Shown one piece after another: positions 17,008 through 24,500 of a stretch of 64,000 bases of DNA. The stretch is from Natranaerovirga hydrolytica. GTDB taxonomy: Bacteria > Bacillota > Clostridia > Lachnospirales > DSM-24629. The translations under genes and the position numbers were made by a program. Location of the stretch: NCBI RefSeq assembly GCF_004339095.1, contig NZ_SMGQ01000016.1, positions 62,001 through 126,000 on the forward strand, given 5' to 3'. The notes below the pieces were generated by a model, which worked only from the letters and a program-made list of their open reading frames with translations, was not told where the DNA came from and ran no database searches. Position 1 is the stretch's first letter. Every line of letters starts with the position of its first letter.

Positions 17008-17044
17008 AACGGGAGAAATGGGCGTATGTGTCGTTTCTCCCGTT
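17008..17044 (+). repeat. Strong leader hairpin before secreted flavodoxin gene
   Basis: AACGGGAGAAA at 17008-17018 is a perfect inverted repeat of TTTCTCCCGTT at 17034-17044, with a 15-nt loop. No U-run follows, and the ribosome site of the next gene (GGGAGG) lies 11 nt downstream. A regulatory or mRNA-stability role is more likely than termination. The 200 bp upstream (16860-17007) hold no convincing gene. Confidence 0.6.
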
Positions 17045-17066
17045 GTTGTAAAAGGGAGGATACAAA

Positions 17067-17771
17067 ATGCGAAAGAACGCAAGGCAAATGTTGGTCTTAT
17101 TGGTTTTAGGTGCGTTGGTAATGACCGTGATATCGGGCTGTGTCTTTGGGGAGAGTACGGCACGTCCGAGCAACAGTGACCCTGCTCCGAGCTTTGAGAG
17201 CGACCCAAACCCTGTACCCGGTAGCAACGCTACTAACCCTAATTTTGAGCCTGAGCCTGCTCCAAGTGATAAGGCCAAGGTTTTGATTGCTTATTTTTCC
17301 AATACCGGAAATACGGAGAATATAGCGAAGCACCTAAGTGATATTCTGGATGCCGACCTCTATCAGATCATACCGGAAACAGCTTATACCCCCGATGATT
17401 TGAATTACAATGATTCTTCCAGCCGTTCTTCCAAGGAGCAGAACGATCCGACGGCTCGTCCTGTCATTTTGGGAACTGTGGACGATATGGATCAGTATGA
17501 TGAGGTGTTTCTTGGGTATCCCATTTGGTGGGGACAGGCTCCTAAGATTATCAGTACATTTTTGGAGAGCTATGACTTCTCAGGAATGACCATCGTGCCC
17601 TTCTGCACCTCTGGTAGCAGCGGTGTCGGCTCCAGTGCCACCAATTTGCATTCGCTTGTTTCGGATACCGTAACTTGGCTGGACGGCACCCGGTTCGGCA
17701 ACGGTACAGCGCAGACCGATATAGAAACGTGGGTCAATGGTCTTGGCTTTGATTTGAACCAAAACCCCTAA
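17067..17771 (+). CDS. Flavodoxin domain anchored as a lipoprotein
   Basis: This 234-residue protein has a signal peptide and lipobox (VISGC, Cys25), then a Pro/Ser/Asn-rich linker to about residue 70. A flavodoxin domain follows, starting AKVLIAYFSNTGNTENIAKHL with the canonical S-N-T-G-N-T phosphate loop. Further family features are FLGYPIWWGQAPKIIST and FCTSGSSGVGSS. It should bind FMN on the outer face of the membrane. Flavodoxins normally carry electrons in the cytoplasm, so surface placement suggests an extracytoplasmic electron path with the DUF362 and aldo/keto partners downstream. Confidence 0.9.
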   Translation: MRKNARQMLVLLVLGALVMTVISGCVFGESTARPSNSDPAPSFESDPNPVPGSNATNPNFEPEPAPSDKAKVLIAYFSNTGNTENIAKHLSDILDADLYQIIPETAYTPDDLNYNDSSSRSSKEQNDPTARPVILGTVDDMDQYDEVFLGYPIWWGQAPKIISTFLESYDFSGMTIVPFCTSGSSGVGSSATNLHSLVSDTVTWLDGTRFGNGTAQTDIETWVNGLGFDLNQNP

Positions 17772-17791
17772 TTAGTAAAGGAGGATAATTT

Positions 17792-18853
17792 ATGCGAAAT
17801 AAAATACTAATTTTACTGGTGATAACTATGATGGCAACCTTACTTTTTACAGGGTGCAATCAAGCTGTTCCCAATCCTTCTGCAAGCGAAACCCCGTCGC
17901 AGAACAATGAGCAGGCGGATACAGGACAACCTAAGAGTGAGGGTGATAACCTGAATGAAACTTTCAAATCACAGAACACCGACACCGCCCCTGTGGTATA
18001 TATGACCACCGATATCTCACCGGAGGGATTGATGGCAGTCTATGAGGCTTTGGAATGGCAACCCACTGGAAATGTAGCAGTAAAACTTAGCACTGGAGAA
18101 GCTGGCAATACTCACTATCTTTCCCCTGATCTCATCAAAGATTTGGTACAACAGGTAGAAGGTACAATTGTAGAGTGTAATACTGCTTATGGCGGCTCCC
18201 GTGCCAGCACAGCTATGCATTTGCAGGTGGCAAAGGATCACGGTTTTACCGCTATTGCTGATGTGGACATCATGGACGCTGAAGGTTCCATTTCTCTGCC
18301 GGTAGAGGGTGGGGTTCGTCTGAAAGAAAACTTTGTAGGTGCAAACTTTGCAAATTATGATTCGGTTCTTTCTCTTTCCCACTTCAAGGGTCATGCCATG
18401 GGCGGTTTCGGCGGTTCAATCAAGAACATTGCCATTGGGATTGCATCCTCGGAAGGAAAAGCATGGATTCACAGTGGAGGAACCAGCCGAACCAGTATGT
18501 GGGGCGGAGAACAAAATACATTTCTTGAATCTATGGCAGAAGCGGGCAAATCCATATCCGATTATCTCGGCAATGGAGAGCGCATTGTCTATGTCAATGT
18601 GATGAACCATCTTTCCGTTGATTGTGATTGTACTGGAAATCCTGCCAAACCGGATATGCACGATATTGGCATCCTTGCCTCCACCGACCCGGTGGCACTG
18701 GATCAGGCTTGTATGGATTTGGTTTATGCCGCTGAGGATGGACAGTCCCTTATTCAGCGTATGGAGTCCAGAAATGGGATTCTCACCTTAGAGCACGCAG
18801 AAAAAATCGGTCTTGGCAGTAGGGTGTATACTTTGGTAAGCCTTGATAACTAA
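17792..18853 (+). CDS. DUF362-domain lipoprotein
   Basis: This 353-residue protein has a signal peptide with lipobox (LFTGC, Cys22) and a Ser/Gln/Glu linker. It then has the DUF362 fold: VAVKLSTGEAGNTHYLSPDL, VECNTAYGGSRA, the LSHFKGHAMGGFGGSIKN core and HDIGILASTDPVALDQACMD. Most DUF362 proteins carry a ferredoxin domain and are cytoplasmic; this one has no 4Fe-4S cysteines and is exported. Its reaction is unknown. It lies between a secreted flavodoxin and a 4Fe-4S aldo/keto reductase with short gaps (20 and 16 bp), so the three are probably one operon. Confidence 0.85.
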   Translation: MRNKILILLVITMMATLLFTGCNQAVPNPSASETPSQNNEQADTGQPKSEGDNLNETFKSQNTDTAPVVYMTTDISPEGLMAVYEALEWQPTGNVAVKLSTGEAGNTHYLSPDLIKDLVQQVEGTIVECNTAYGGSRASTAMHLQVAKDHGFTAIADVDIMDAEGSISLPVEGGVRLKENFVGANFANYDSVLSLSHFKGHAMGGFGGSIKNIAIGIASSEGKAWIHSGGTSRTSMWGGEQNTFLESMAEAGKSISDYLGNGERIVYVNVMNHLSVDCDCTGNPAKPDMHDIGILASTDPVALDQACMDLVYAAEDGQSLIQRMESRNGILTLEHAEKIGLGSRVYTLVSLDN

Positions 18854-18869
18854 GAAAGGAGGGTAACAC

Positions 18870-19991
18870 ATGGAATACAGAATATTTCCCCATAGCGGAC
18901 TGAAGGTCAGCACCATCGGAATTGGTTCGGGCAGTGTTCATGAATCGGATGCGAAGCAGACAATAGAGCTAATCGATTACGCTCAGGAGCAGGGCATTAA
19001 CCTCATTGACATGGCAACTTCCTACCCTGAGCCGTGGAAACACTATGGTGCCGCACTCAAAGGGCGACGGGACCAATTCCACTTACAAATGCATCTTGGC
19101 ATTACATATGAAACGGGCGAATATTCCCGAAATTACACATTGGAATCCATAAAACGCAGCTTTGAAAATCAGATGGAGATCACCGGTTCAGATTATGCTG
19201 ACATCGCAGTGTTTCATTGTGTTGATACGCCGGAGGACTACAATAAGCTGATGGATGGCGGTGCATTTGATTACGCTATTAAGTTCAAGCGAGATGGTAT
19301 CATCCGCAATTTAGGCATTGCAACCCACACGGTGGAAATCGCCAACCGATTCATCGCCACCGGTGAAATGGATGCTTTCATGTTCAGCATCAATCCAGCC
19401 TACGACTTTGACCCCGCCGCCAACGACCCCTATGGAGAGGACAGCAAAACCCGCAGTGGTATTGCTGTATCTCAGGACAGACAAAAACTCTTCCAGGACT
19501 GTGTGCGTTTAGGCATCCGAATTAATGTAATGAAAGCTTATGGTGGCGGTAAGTTACTGGAGGCCAAGACCTCACCCTTTGGCCGAGCCATGTCAATTCC
19601 CCAATGCTTAAAATATGCCCTCGATCGTCCGGCTGTAGCTTCCTGTATGGTGGGGGTACGAAACAAGCAGGATTTGGTAGAAGCCACCCGGCTGTATACG
19701 GCAACAGAGAAAGAATTGGACTATTCTTTTATTTCAAAGATACAGCCTAAAGAGATGAGAGGTGCCTGTGTTTACTGCAATCACTGTATGCCTTGTCCTG
19801 TAGGGATCGATATAGGTCAGACCCATAAGTTCTTTGATCTATACTTGGCAGGTGACGAAATTGCGAAGGAGCATTATTACGCTATGAGCAAAAATGCGGG
19901 GGATTGCATCCAATGTGGCATCTGTGAAAGCCGATGTCCCTTTGGTGTAGCTGTTCGGGAGAAAATGCAGGCGGCTTGTGCCACATTGTAG
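18870..19991 (+). CDS. Aldo/keto reductase with C-terminal two-[4Fe-4S] ferredoxin domain
   Basis: The protein has 373 residues. Residues 1-270 form an AKR TIM barrel with LIDMATSYPEPW (catalytic Asp/Tyr region), LQMHLG and NLGIATHTVEIANRF. The C-terminal part has two iron-sulfur motifs, CVYCNHCMPCPVGIDI and CIQCGICESRCPFGV, giving eight cysteines. Such fusions are common in anaerobes and probably link NAD(P)H- or ferredoxin-driven reduction of carbonyl or enone substrates. It lacks a signal peptide. An ECF S-component follows 28 bp later. Confidence 0.92.
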   Translation: MEYRIFPHSGLKVSTIGIGSGSVHESDAKQTIELIDYAQEQGINLIDMATSYPEPWKHYGAALKGRRDQFHLQMHLGITYETGEYSRNYTLESIKRSFENQMEITGSDYADIAVFHCVDTPEDYNKLMDGGAFDYAIKFKRDGIIRNLGIATHTVEIANRFIATGEMDAFMFSINPAYDFDPAANDPYGEDSKTRSGIAVSQDRQKLFQDCVRLGIRINVMKAYGGGKLLEAKTSPFGRAMSIPQCLKYALDRPAVASCMVGVRNKQDLVEATRLYTATEKELDYSFISKIQPKEMRGACVYCNHCMPCPVGIDIGQTHKFFDLYLAGDEIAKEHYYAMSKNAGDCIQCGICESRCPFGVAVREKMQAACATL

Positions 19992-20019
19992 GTCATAGCC
20001 ACTACGAAAGGAGAAGATT

Positions 20020-20595
20020 ATGAAGAATACATCCATCAAAAATTTCACTTTATCGGCAATGTTTGTCGCAATCGGGATGGTGCTGCCCTTTATGACAGGG
20101 CAAATTCCGCAGATTGGGAATATGTTGTTGCCTATGCATATCCCTGTTCTGATCTGCGGCTTAGTCTGTGGACCGAAATACGGCACAGGGGTAGGACTTA
20201 TCCTCCCTCTGATGCGCTCCTTCATCTTCGGTATGCCACCGCTATACCCCGTCGCTATTGCGATGACCTTTGAACTGACAACCTATGGTCTTGTTGTTGG
20301 GCTGCTGTATTCACGCTCTCGTTGGCAATGCGTCATTGCACTGTATCAATCTATGATTGTAGCCATGCTTGCAGGGCGAGCTGTTTGGGGCGTTGCCCAA
20401 ATTATGCTGCTTGGGCTGGGCGGTAATGAATTCACATGGCAGATGTTTATGGCAGGTGCTTTTTTGAATCCAGTCCCAGGCATTATCATACAACTGATCC
20501 TTATTCCAGCAATCATGGTTGCCTTGAACCGAACTGGATTGATTAGATTTAAGAGAGCAGATTCAAGAAGAACAGAATCTGTCATAGGGGGTTAA
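20020..20595 (+). CDS. ECF transporter S component
   Basis: This 191-residue integral membrane protein has about six hydrophobic segments. The opening IKNFTLSAMFVAIGMVLPFM and the LPMHIPVLICGLVCGPKYG segment are typical S-component features. S components bind a vitamin-like substrate and use a shared EcfAAT energiser, which is not in this window. The ligand cannot be read from the sequence; a flavin or other vitamin is possible given the flavoproteins nearby. The kinase gene begins 1 bp after this stop, suggesting that the imported compound may be phosphorylated. Confidence 0.85.
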   Translation: MKNTSIKNFTLSAMFVAIGMVLPFMTGQIPQIGNMLLPMHIPVLICGLVCGPKYGTGVGLILPLMRSFIFGMPPLYPVAIAMTFELTTYGLVVGLLYSRSRWQCVIALYQSMIVAMLAGRAVWGVAQIMLLGLGGNEFTWQMFMAGAFLNPVPGIIIQLILIPAIMVALNRTGLIRFKRADSRRTESVIGG

Positions 20596-20596
20596 A

Positions 20597-21205
20597 GTGA
20601 TTCATAGTACGCTAGAAGTAATTAAATCAAGGATTCAATTGCTTCTACAAGAAAAGCAGCCCATACTGATTGCTATTGACGGCAGGTGTGGTGCAGGTAA
20701 AACCACTTTAGCAGCGGATTTACAGATGTTGTGTAGCTGTAATGTTGTTCATATGGATCATTTTTTCTTGCGACCAGAACAGTGCACTCCAGAGAGATTG
20801 AATACAGCAGGCGGGAATGTGGATCATGAGCGATTTTTGCAGGAAGTCTTAATTCCATTAAACCGAAGTGAGGCTCTTTCATACCGTCCATACGACTGCC
20901 AAACACAAGCATTAACAGAAGAGATACAAATTAGCCCCAAGCCGATCAATATAATAGAAGGCTCATATTCCTGTCATCCGTCTTTGAATAAATATTACGA
21001 CCTAACAATCTTTTTGACGATTGATGAAACGGAACAGATGCATCGTATTGAGTGCCGAAACGGAAAGTCAGCGGCTCTTCAGTTCCGAGAGAAGTGGATT
21101 CCTTTGGAGGAACGCTATTTTTCAGCCTATTCAATTGCAGAATTCTGTGATTTGCGGTTTCATATGGGAAACAGTACAGCGAGGCAGGTGAACACAGATG
21201 CTTGA
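20597..21205 (+). CDS. Uridine-kinase-like P-loop kinase
   Basis: The protein has 202 residues and a GTG start. The Walker A motif GRCGAGKTTLAADL (about residues 30-43) is followed by VVHMDHFFLRPEQ and the NIIEGSYSCHP stretch typical of uridine kinase/phosphoribulokinase-like NMP kinases. Unlike true Udk proteins it is short, so the nucleobase specificity is open. Because it is coupled to an ECF S-component gene, it may phosphorylate the transported vitamin or nucleoside. It overlaps the next gene by 8 bp. Confidence 0.82.
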   Translation: MIHSTLEVIKSRIQLLLQEKQPILIAIDGRCGAGKTTLAADLQMLCSCNVVHMDHFFLRPEQCTPERLNTAGGNVDHERFLQEVLIPLNRSEALSYRPYDCQTQALTEEIQISPKPINIIEGSYSCHPSLNKYYDLTIFLTIDETEQMHRIECRNGKSAALQFREKWIPLEERYFSAYSIAEFCDLRFHMGNSTARQVNTDA

Positions 21206-22106
21206 AATATTACACCGTGAATGGGTTTATCTCTGGTACTATTTCACCATTCAATTCCAGCAGATTTTCCAGTATTGGCTGCTGGGTATGGCAATCGGCT
21301 CAGTGGTTTCGGTATTTGGCAAGGAGCGGATCAGCCTCATATTTGAGCGTCTGAGTGAAAAAAAGCTGGGGCTGTTTGGCATTGTTCCTGCCTGTATCCT
21401 CGGTATTGCTTCACCTCTTTGTATGTACGGCACAATTCCTATTGCAGCATCCTTTTCCGAAAAGGGGATGCGAGATGATTGGCTGGCTTCCTTTATGATG
21501 GTCTCAATCCTACTTAACCCCCAGCTTATTACTTACAGTGCAGCACTGGGAATAACGGCTCTCATCGTTAGGATTGTATCCTGTTTTTTATGCGGTATTG
21601 TTGCAGGACTGTTGGTACATTTTTGTTACCAGGGAAAACAATTTTTCTGCTTTTCCGGCTTTGGAGAGCCAACCAGCAGAGATACTGATTCCAATCTCTT
21701 TATAAGGCTACTAAAAAACTTCGGGCGTAATGTTAAGGTAACAGGGTTATATTTTCTATTTGGCATAGCTCTGTCGGCTTTGTTTCGGAGGTATGTACCA
21801 GCAGATGTTTTTGTCAATTTATTCGGTAAAAACGAGGGTTTCGGTATACTCATGGCTGCTACCATTGGCGTACCGCTCTATGCCTGCGGTGGAGGAACGA
21901 TTCCTCTTTTACAGCAATGGCTGTACAGCGGTATGAGCATGGGCGGAGCAGCAGCTTTTATGATTACTGGCCCTGCAACCAAGATTACAAACCTTGGTGC
22001 TTTGAAAATCGTGCTGGGAATTAAGCACTTTCTGTTATATATGGTCTTTGTCATTGCATTTGCATTTGGGACAGGCTTGATTGTAAATTTATTGGTTTCA
22101 ACATAA
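21198..22106 (+). CDS. ArsP/YraQ-type permease
   Basis: This 302-residue multi-span membrane protein belongs to the PF03773 permease family. Diagnostic segments are IGSVVSVFGKERI, GIASPLCMYGTIPIAASFSE with the conserved cysteine, SILLNPQLITYS and the second half GVPLYACGGGTIPLLQQWL. Relatives export organoarsenicals or unknown substrates. The ATG overlaps the kinase gene end, so the two are translationally coupled. Nothing here shows an arsenic link such as arsR, so the substrate is left open. Confidence 0.85.
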   Translation: MLEILHREWVYLWYYFTIQFQQIFQYWLLGMAIGSVVSVFGKERISLIFERLSEKKLGLFGIVPACILGIASPLCMYGTIPIAASFSEKGMRDDWLASFMMVSILLNPQLITYSAALGITALIVRIVSCFLCGIVAGLLVHFCYQGKQFFCFSGFGEPTSRDTDSNLFIRLLKNFGRNVKVTGLYFLFGIALSALFRRYVPADVFVNLFGKNEGFGILMAATIGVPLYACGGGTIPLLQQWLYSGMSMGGAAAFMITGPATKITNLGALKIVLGIKHFLLYMVFVIAFAFGTGLIVNLLVST

Positions 22107-22163
22107 TCCATATTTTAAGAAAAAGTAGAAGACGAACCGAACAAACCTTATATTTTCTATCAT

Positions 22164-22253
22164 ATGATGACTTATATTGACGGTAAAATTATGGACTCTT
22201 ATATAGATACTGTTGCCGAAGAAATAGCTGGTAAAGAGTTTTATAATATATAG
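22164..22253 (+). CDS. Short open frame, 29 codons, unknown
   Basis: The ORF starts with two ATG codons and reads MTYIDGKIMDSYIDTVAEEI, ending GKEFYNI. There is no clear ribosome site. It could be the remnant of a larger protein or a non-functional frame. It is listed only because it lies between the permease and the riboswitch. Confidence 0.2.
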   Translation: MMTYIDGKIMDSYIDTVAEEIAGKEFYNI

Positions 22254-22283
22254 TTTTGTAATTTGTTATAAATTCAAAAATAA

Positions 22284-22372
22284 ATAAAGCCAAGGGCAAA
22301 CCTATCAAAAGATGGGGACGCAAAGCTGAGGGTCTAAGGTACTTAATGTACTATGATAGTCTGGCTACTAAA
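22284..22372 (+). ncRNA. Cyclic-di-GMP-I (GEMM) riboswitch aptamer
   Basis: The sequence follows the GEMM consensus. Basal pairing is AGCCA with TGGCT. The conserved AGGGCAAACC is followed by a hairpin with an A-rich tetraloop, then GGGGACGCAAAGC and the P3 arm with GGGTCTAAGG, closing in CTGGCTAC. Such aptamers bind the second messenger c-di-GMP and control downstream expression. The GGGCAAACC context is the form I associate with c-di-GMP rather than cGAMP, but selectivity is not provable here. A hairpin follows, but no full-length gene is close by. Confidence 0.85.
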
Positions 22373-22379
22373 ACAGTGT

Positions 22380-22412
22380 AAAGCCTGCCCTCTTATGTTG
22401 GGGGTAGGCTTT
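22380..22412 (+). promoter_or_regulatory. Riboswitch expression-platform hairpin
   Basis: AAAGCCT-CCC and GGG-AGGCTTT form a strong stem with a short loop, 8 nt after the aptamer. It is not followed by a T-run (GCGGGTTT), so it may be a decayed terminator or a structure acting on translation. A 17-codon frame (22433-22486, MYQIPAFSVAMAREVFL) begins 21 nt later. Confidence 0.55.
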
Positions 22413-22581
22413 GCGGGTTTAACGGGATTTTCATGTATCAGATACCGGCTTTCTCTGTGGCTATGGCGAGAGAGGTATTCCTATGACTATTCTACGCTTT
22501 TATCCCTTTTGGGAATGTAAATAGAAACGAAGCCAACCGTACATACCGTCTTCTACCCATACAATTTATTATCATAAATCT

Positions 22582-22626
22582 AAAAAAGTCAGTGTTTTGC
22601 CATGTGCAATCCACTGACTTTTTTTA
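22582..22626 (+). terminator. Rho-independent terminator, usable on both strands
   Basis: AAAAAAGTCAGTG (22582-22594) and CACTGACTTTTTTT (22612-22625) form a stem ending in a T-run. It seals the riboswitch transcript before the sigma-factor gene. Positions 22413-22581 contain only short frames (MYQIP..., MTILRFYPFWECK), with no recognisable protein. Confidence 0.85.
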
Positions 22627-22768
22627 TTCGACAAGAAAACTGTTTCTGTTCCATTTTTTCCTAAATGCAGACATTGACAATCGCCTAATTATAGAACCAC
22701 GCTGCCGATCTCCTCCGCTTCTGACATTTTGACTCACCATCAAAATTCAGAAACGGAGGACAAGCCAT

Positions 22769-23188
22769 ATGGGAGAAAAGAAAGAATATCTAATTAAAGT
22801 TCAGGGACAACTCATCCCTGTTACAGAAGAGGTTTATTTAGCTTATTATCGCATGAAACGCAGAGAACGTCATCTGGAGGAAAAGGATATAAAACACGGG
22901 GTATTTTACTACAGTGCCTTAGATACCAAGGAAACCACTGGTGAGGACGGGATTCCAGACCTTACTTCTCCCCCCATAGAGGATTTTGTTATGGACAAAC
23001 TCATTGCAGAAAAGCTCCGCCAGTGCATCCTCCAGCTTTCCCAAGAGGAACAGGCGCTGATTTTAACACTGTTTTTTCAGAATAAAAGTGAGCATCAACT
23101 GGCAGCAGAAACTGGTATCCCCCGCATGACAATCCATAATAGGAAGAAACGGATACTGGCTCAGTTGAAAAAACTTATGGAAAATTAA
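22769..23188 (+). CDS. Sigma-70-like ICE regulator (Tn916 Orf7 type)
   Basis: This 139-residue protein resembles the sigma-like regulators of Tn916/Tn1549 elements. Residues 1-90 are polar with a DFVMDKLIAEKLRQCILQL helix. Residues 90-138 form a region 4-like HTH (LSQEEQALILTLFF, HQLAAETGIPRMTIHNRKKR). It probably directs or tunes transcription of recombination or transfer genes. The ATG follows ACGGAGG. A strong terminator follows directly. Confidence 0.87.
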   Translation: MGEKKEYLIKVQGQLIPVTEEVYLAYYRMKRRERHLEEKDIKHGVFYYSALDTKETTGEDGIPDLTSPPIEDFVMDKLIAEKLRQCILQLSQEEQALILTLFFQNKSEHQLAAETGIPRMTIHNRKKRILAQLKKLMEN

Positions 23189-23202
23189 AAATAATTTGGT
23201 CC

Positions 23203-23246
23203 AACCCCCTCACGAAACCGGATTAGTAGTGAGGGGGTTTTTTATT
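23203..23246 (+). terminator. Rho-independent terminator after sigma-like gene
   Basis: AACCCCCTCAC pairs perfectly with GTGAGGGGGTT, followed by TTTTTATTT. Confidence 0.92.
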
Positions 23247-23249
23247 TCC

Positions 23250-23740
23250 TCTCATTGTCCTTTGAAAATTTCATATCCGACGATCTGAATACGTTAGCTG
23301 ACGGACCTCGAAAAGGAAAAGCGACCTTGGGGGATGCGCCAAGACCACCTGTAGGACGGTGATGAGAAGATGAAATCACTTGCTTATTTTATTTCTGTTC
23401 ATTTCTTCTCATTTACTGAACTATCAAAGACGGCCAAATAAGGTGCAAAGCGGTACCCATCCGACCAGAAAACAGGCTTTGGCGGCCTGTTTTGCAATGA
23501 CTCCGTCAGCCTATATTGATACTTCTGTCCAGTCACAGCCCCCTTTGACCAAGGGATCAAGCAATGAGGGCAGCCGGCAGAGATCCTGGCGGGGGTGGAA
23601 TTCCCATGATGCGGCATAGCCAGCCGCAGTTCAGTTTGTCGCCTTTTTTGTGCCGAGTGATTCACTTTGCACATCGTGCTTGGGGAGTAGTGTCGAATTA
23701 AGCACAGTTCTTATATAAAAAAACTTAATGTCAGAAGCGA
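23250..23740. other. 490-bp gene-free stretch
   Basis: This stretch has relatively GC-rich blocks (for example 23300-23360 and 23560-23640) with several small inverted repeats, but no frame with a ribosome site or family resemblance. It could hold a structured RNA, the transfer origin or a scar; nothing specific can be named. Confidence 0.3.
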
Positions 23741-23742
23741 TG

Positions 23743-23791
23743 GGGATCACTCAGCAACTTTGCTTTTTATTAGAGCAAAATGAGTGATCCC
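23743..23791 (+). promoter_or_regulatory. Large hairpin upstream of MazF-like gene
   Basis: GGGATCACTCA (23743-23753) is perfectly complementary to TGAGTGATCCC (23781-23791), with an extra inner TTTGCT/AGCAAA pairing. It lies 30 nt before the ribosome site of the toxin-like gene. As a perfect palindromic stem it could be a toxin/antitoxin operator or a terminator-like leader structure. Confidence 0.55.
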
Positions 23792-23832
23792 TATATTTGT
23801 GCCATTAAGCAGATGAAAAGGAGGTGTGTATT

Positions 23833-24210
23833 TTGCAGGAACAAAAAAGAACCATTAGGCGAGGCGATATTTTCTATGCCGACTTAAGCCCTGTGGTAGG
23901 CTGTGAGCAGGGCGGCGTCCGTCCCGTTCTTATTTTACAAAATGACATAGGAAACCGATATAGTCCCACAGTGATTACTGCTGCCATAACCAGTAAGCCC
24001 AAAAGGGAGCTGCCCACTCATGTGGAAATATGGTGCATAGAGGCTCTCCAGGAAAACTCGGTGGTACTGCTGGAGCAGATACGCACCCTTGATCGTATCC
24101 GACTTTTAGACTACATAGGAAGCTTAAGCAGGGTGGGGATGCATTCGGTGGACAAGGCATTGGCAGTCAGTATGGGGCTGACCTTGGCCGAAGTGATACC
24201 GCAGAAATGA
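23833..24210 (+). CDS. MazF/PemK-family endoribonuclease-like protein
   Basis: The protein has 125 residues. It has the MazF fold signature: [52 protein letters not shown] and [11 protein letters not shown]. MazF cuts mRNA at short motifs and is normally paired with an upstream MazE antitoxin; no antitoxin frame is visible here. The open frame begins at GTG 23824, but that overlaps AGGAGG, so the TTG at 23833 (8 nt downstream) is the start. ICEs carry such stand-alone genes next to recombinases, possibly for element maintenance or regulation. Confidence 0.88.
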   Translation: MQEQKRTIRRGDIFYADLSPVVGCEQGGVRPVLILQNDIGNRYSPTVITAAITSKPKRELPTHVEIWCIEALQENSVVLLEQIRTLDRIRLLDYIGSLSRVGMHSVDKALAVSMGLTLAEVIPQK

Positions 24211-24258
24211 TGCCCTCATAAAATTGAAAATCCCATCAAAAATAAGGAGGCGATATCC

Positions 24259-24420
24259 ATGTCAAAGGAACAAACAGCCAATGAAGTCAAGTATAAAATC
24301 ACATTGAAGCTTTTGGGAATCCTGCTTCGTAACGGTCTGATTACCAGCGAAGAATATGAAAAAATTGATGCTTTGAACCGTCAAACCTTTCTTCCCCAGC
24401 TTGCAAAAGTATATGTGTAA
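24259..24420 (+). CDS. SHOCT-like small protein (53 aa)
   Basis: The protein reads MSKEQTANEVKYKITLKLLG and ends LITSEEYEKIDALNRQTF..PQLAKVYV. The LLRNGLITSEEYEKI helix-turn is the SHOCT pattern (short C-terminal oligomerisation-type domain). It has an AAGGAGG ribosome site. Similar small proteins occupy the slot just before the serine recombinases in many Clostridia ICEs; the function is unknown. Confidence 0.7.
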   Translation: MSKEQTANEVKYKITLKLLGILLRNGLITSEEYEKIDALNRQTFLPQLAKVYV

Positions 24421-24500
24421 TAACAGTAGCTATTCTGAAACTTGTGTGGTAATGTATGTTGCTAACAGGAGGAAATCCTGTCAGAAAGGAGGAAAAGACG

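Noticed and set aside
16868-17179. 103-codon plus-strand frame before the flavodoxin lipoprotein gene
   Set aside because: It lacks a ribosome site, contains the leader hairpin and runs out of frame into the real lipoprotein start; no family resemblance.
22284-22570. Group I intron next to the riboswitch, as in a known Clostridium case
   Set aside because: I see no conserved intron core or splice-site pairing after the aptamer.
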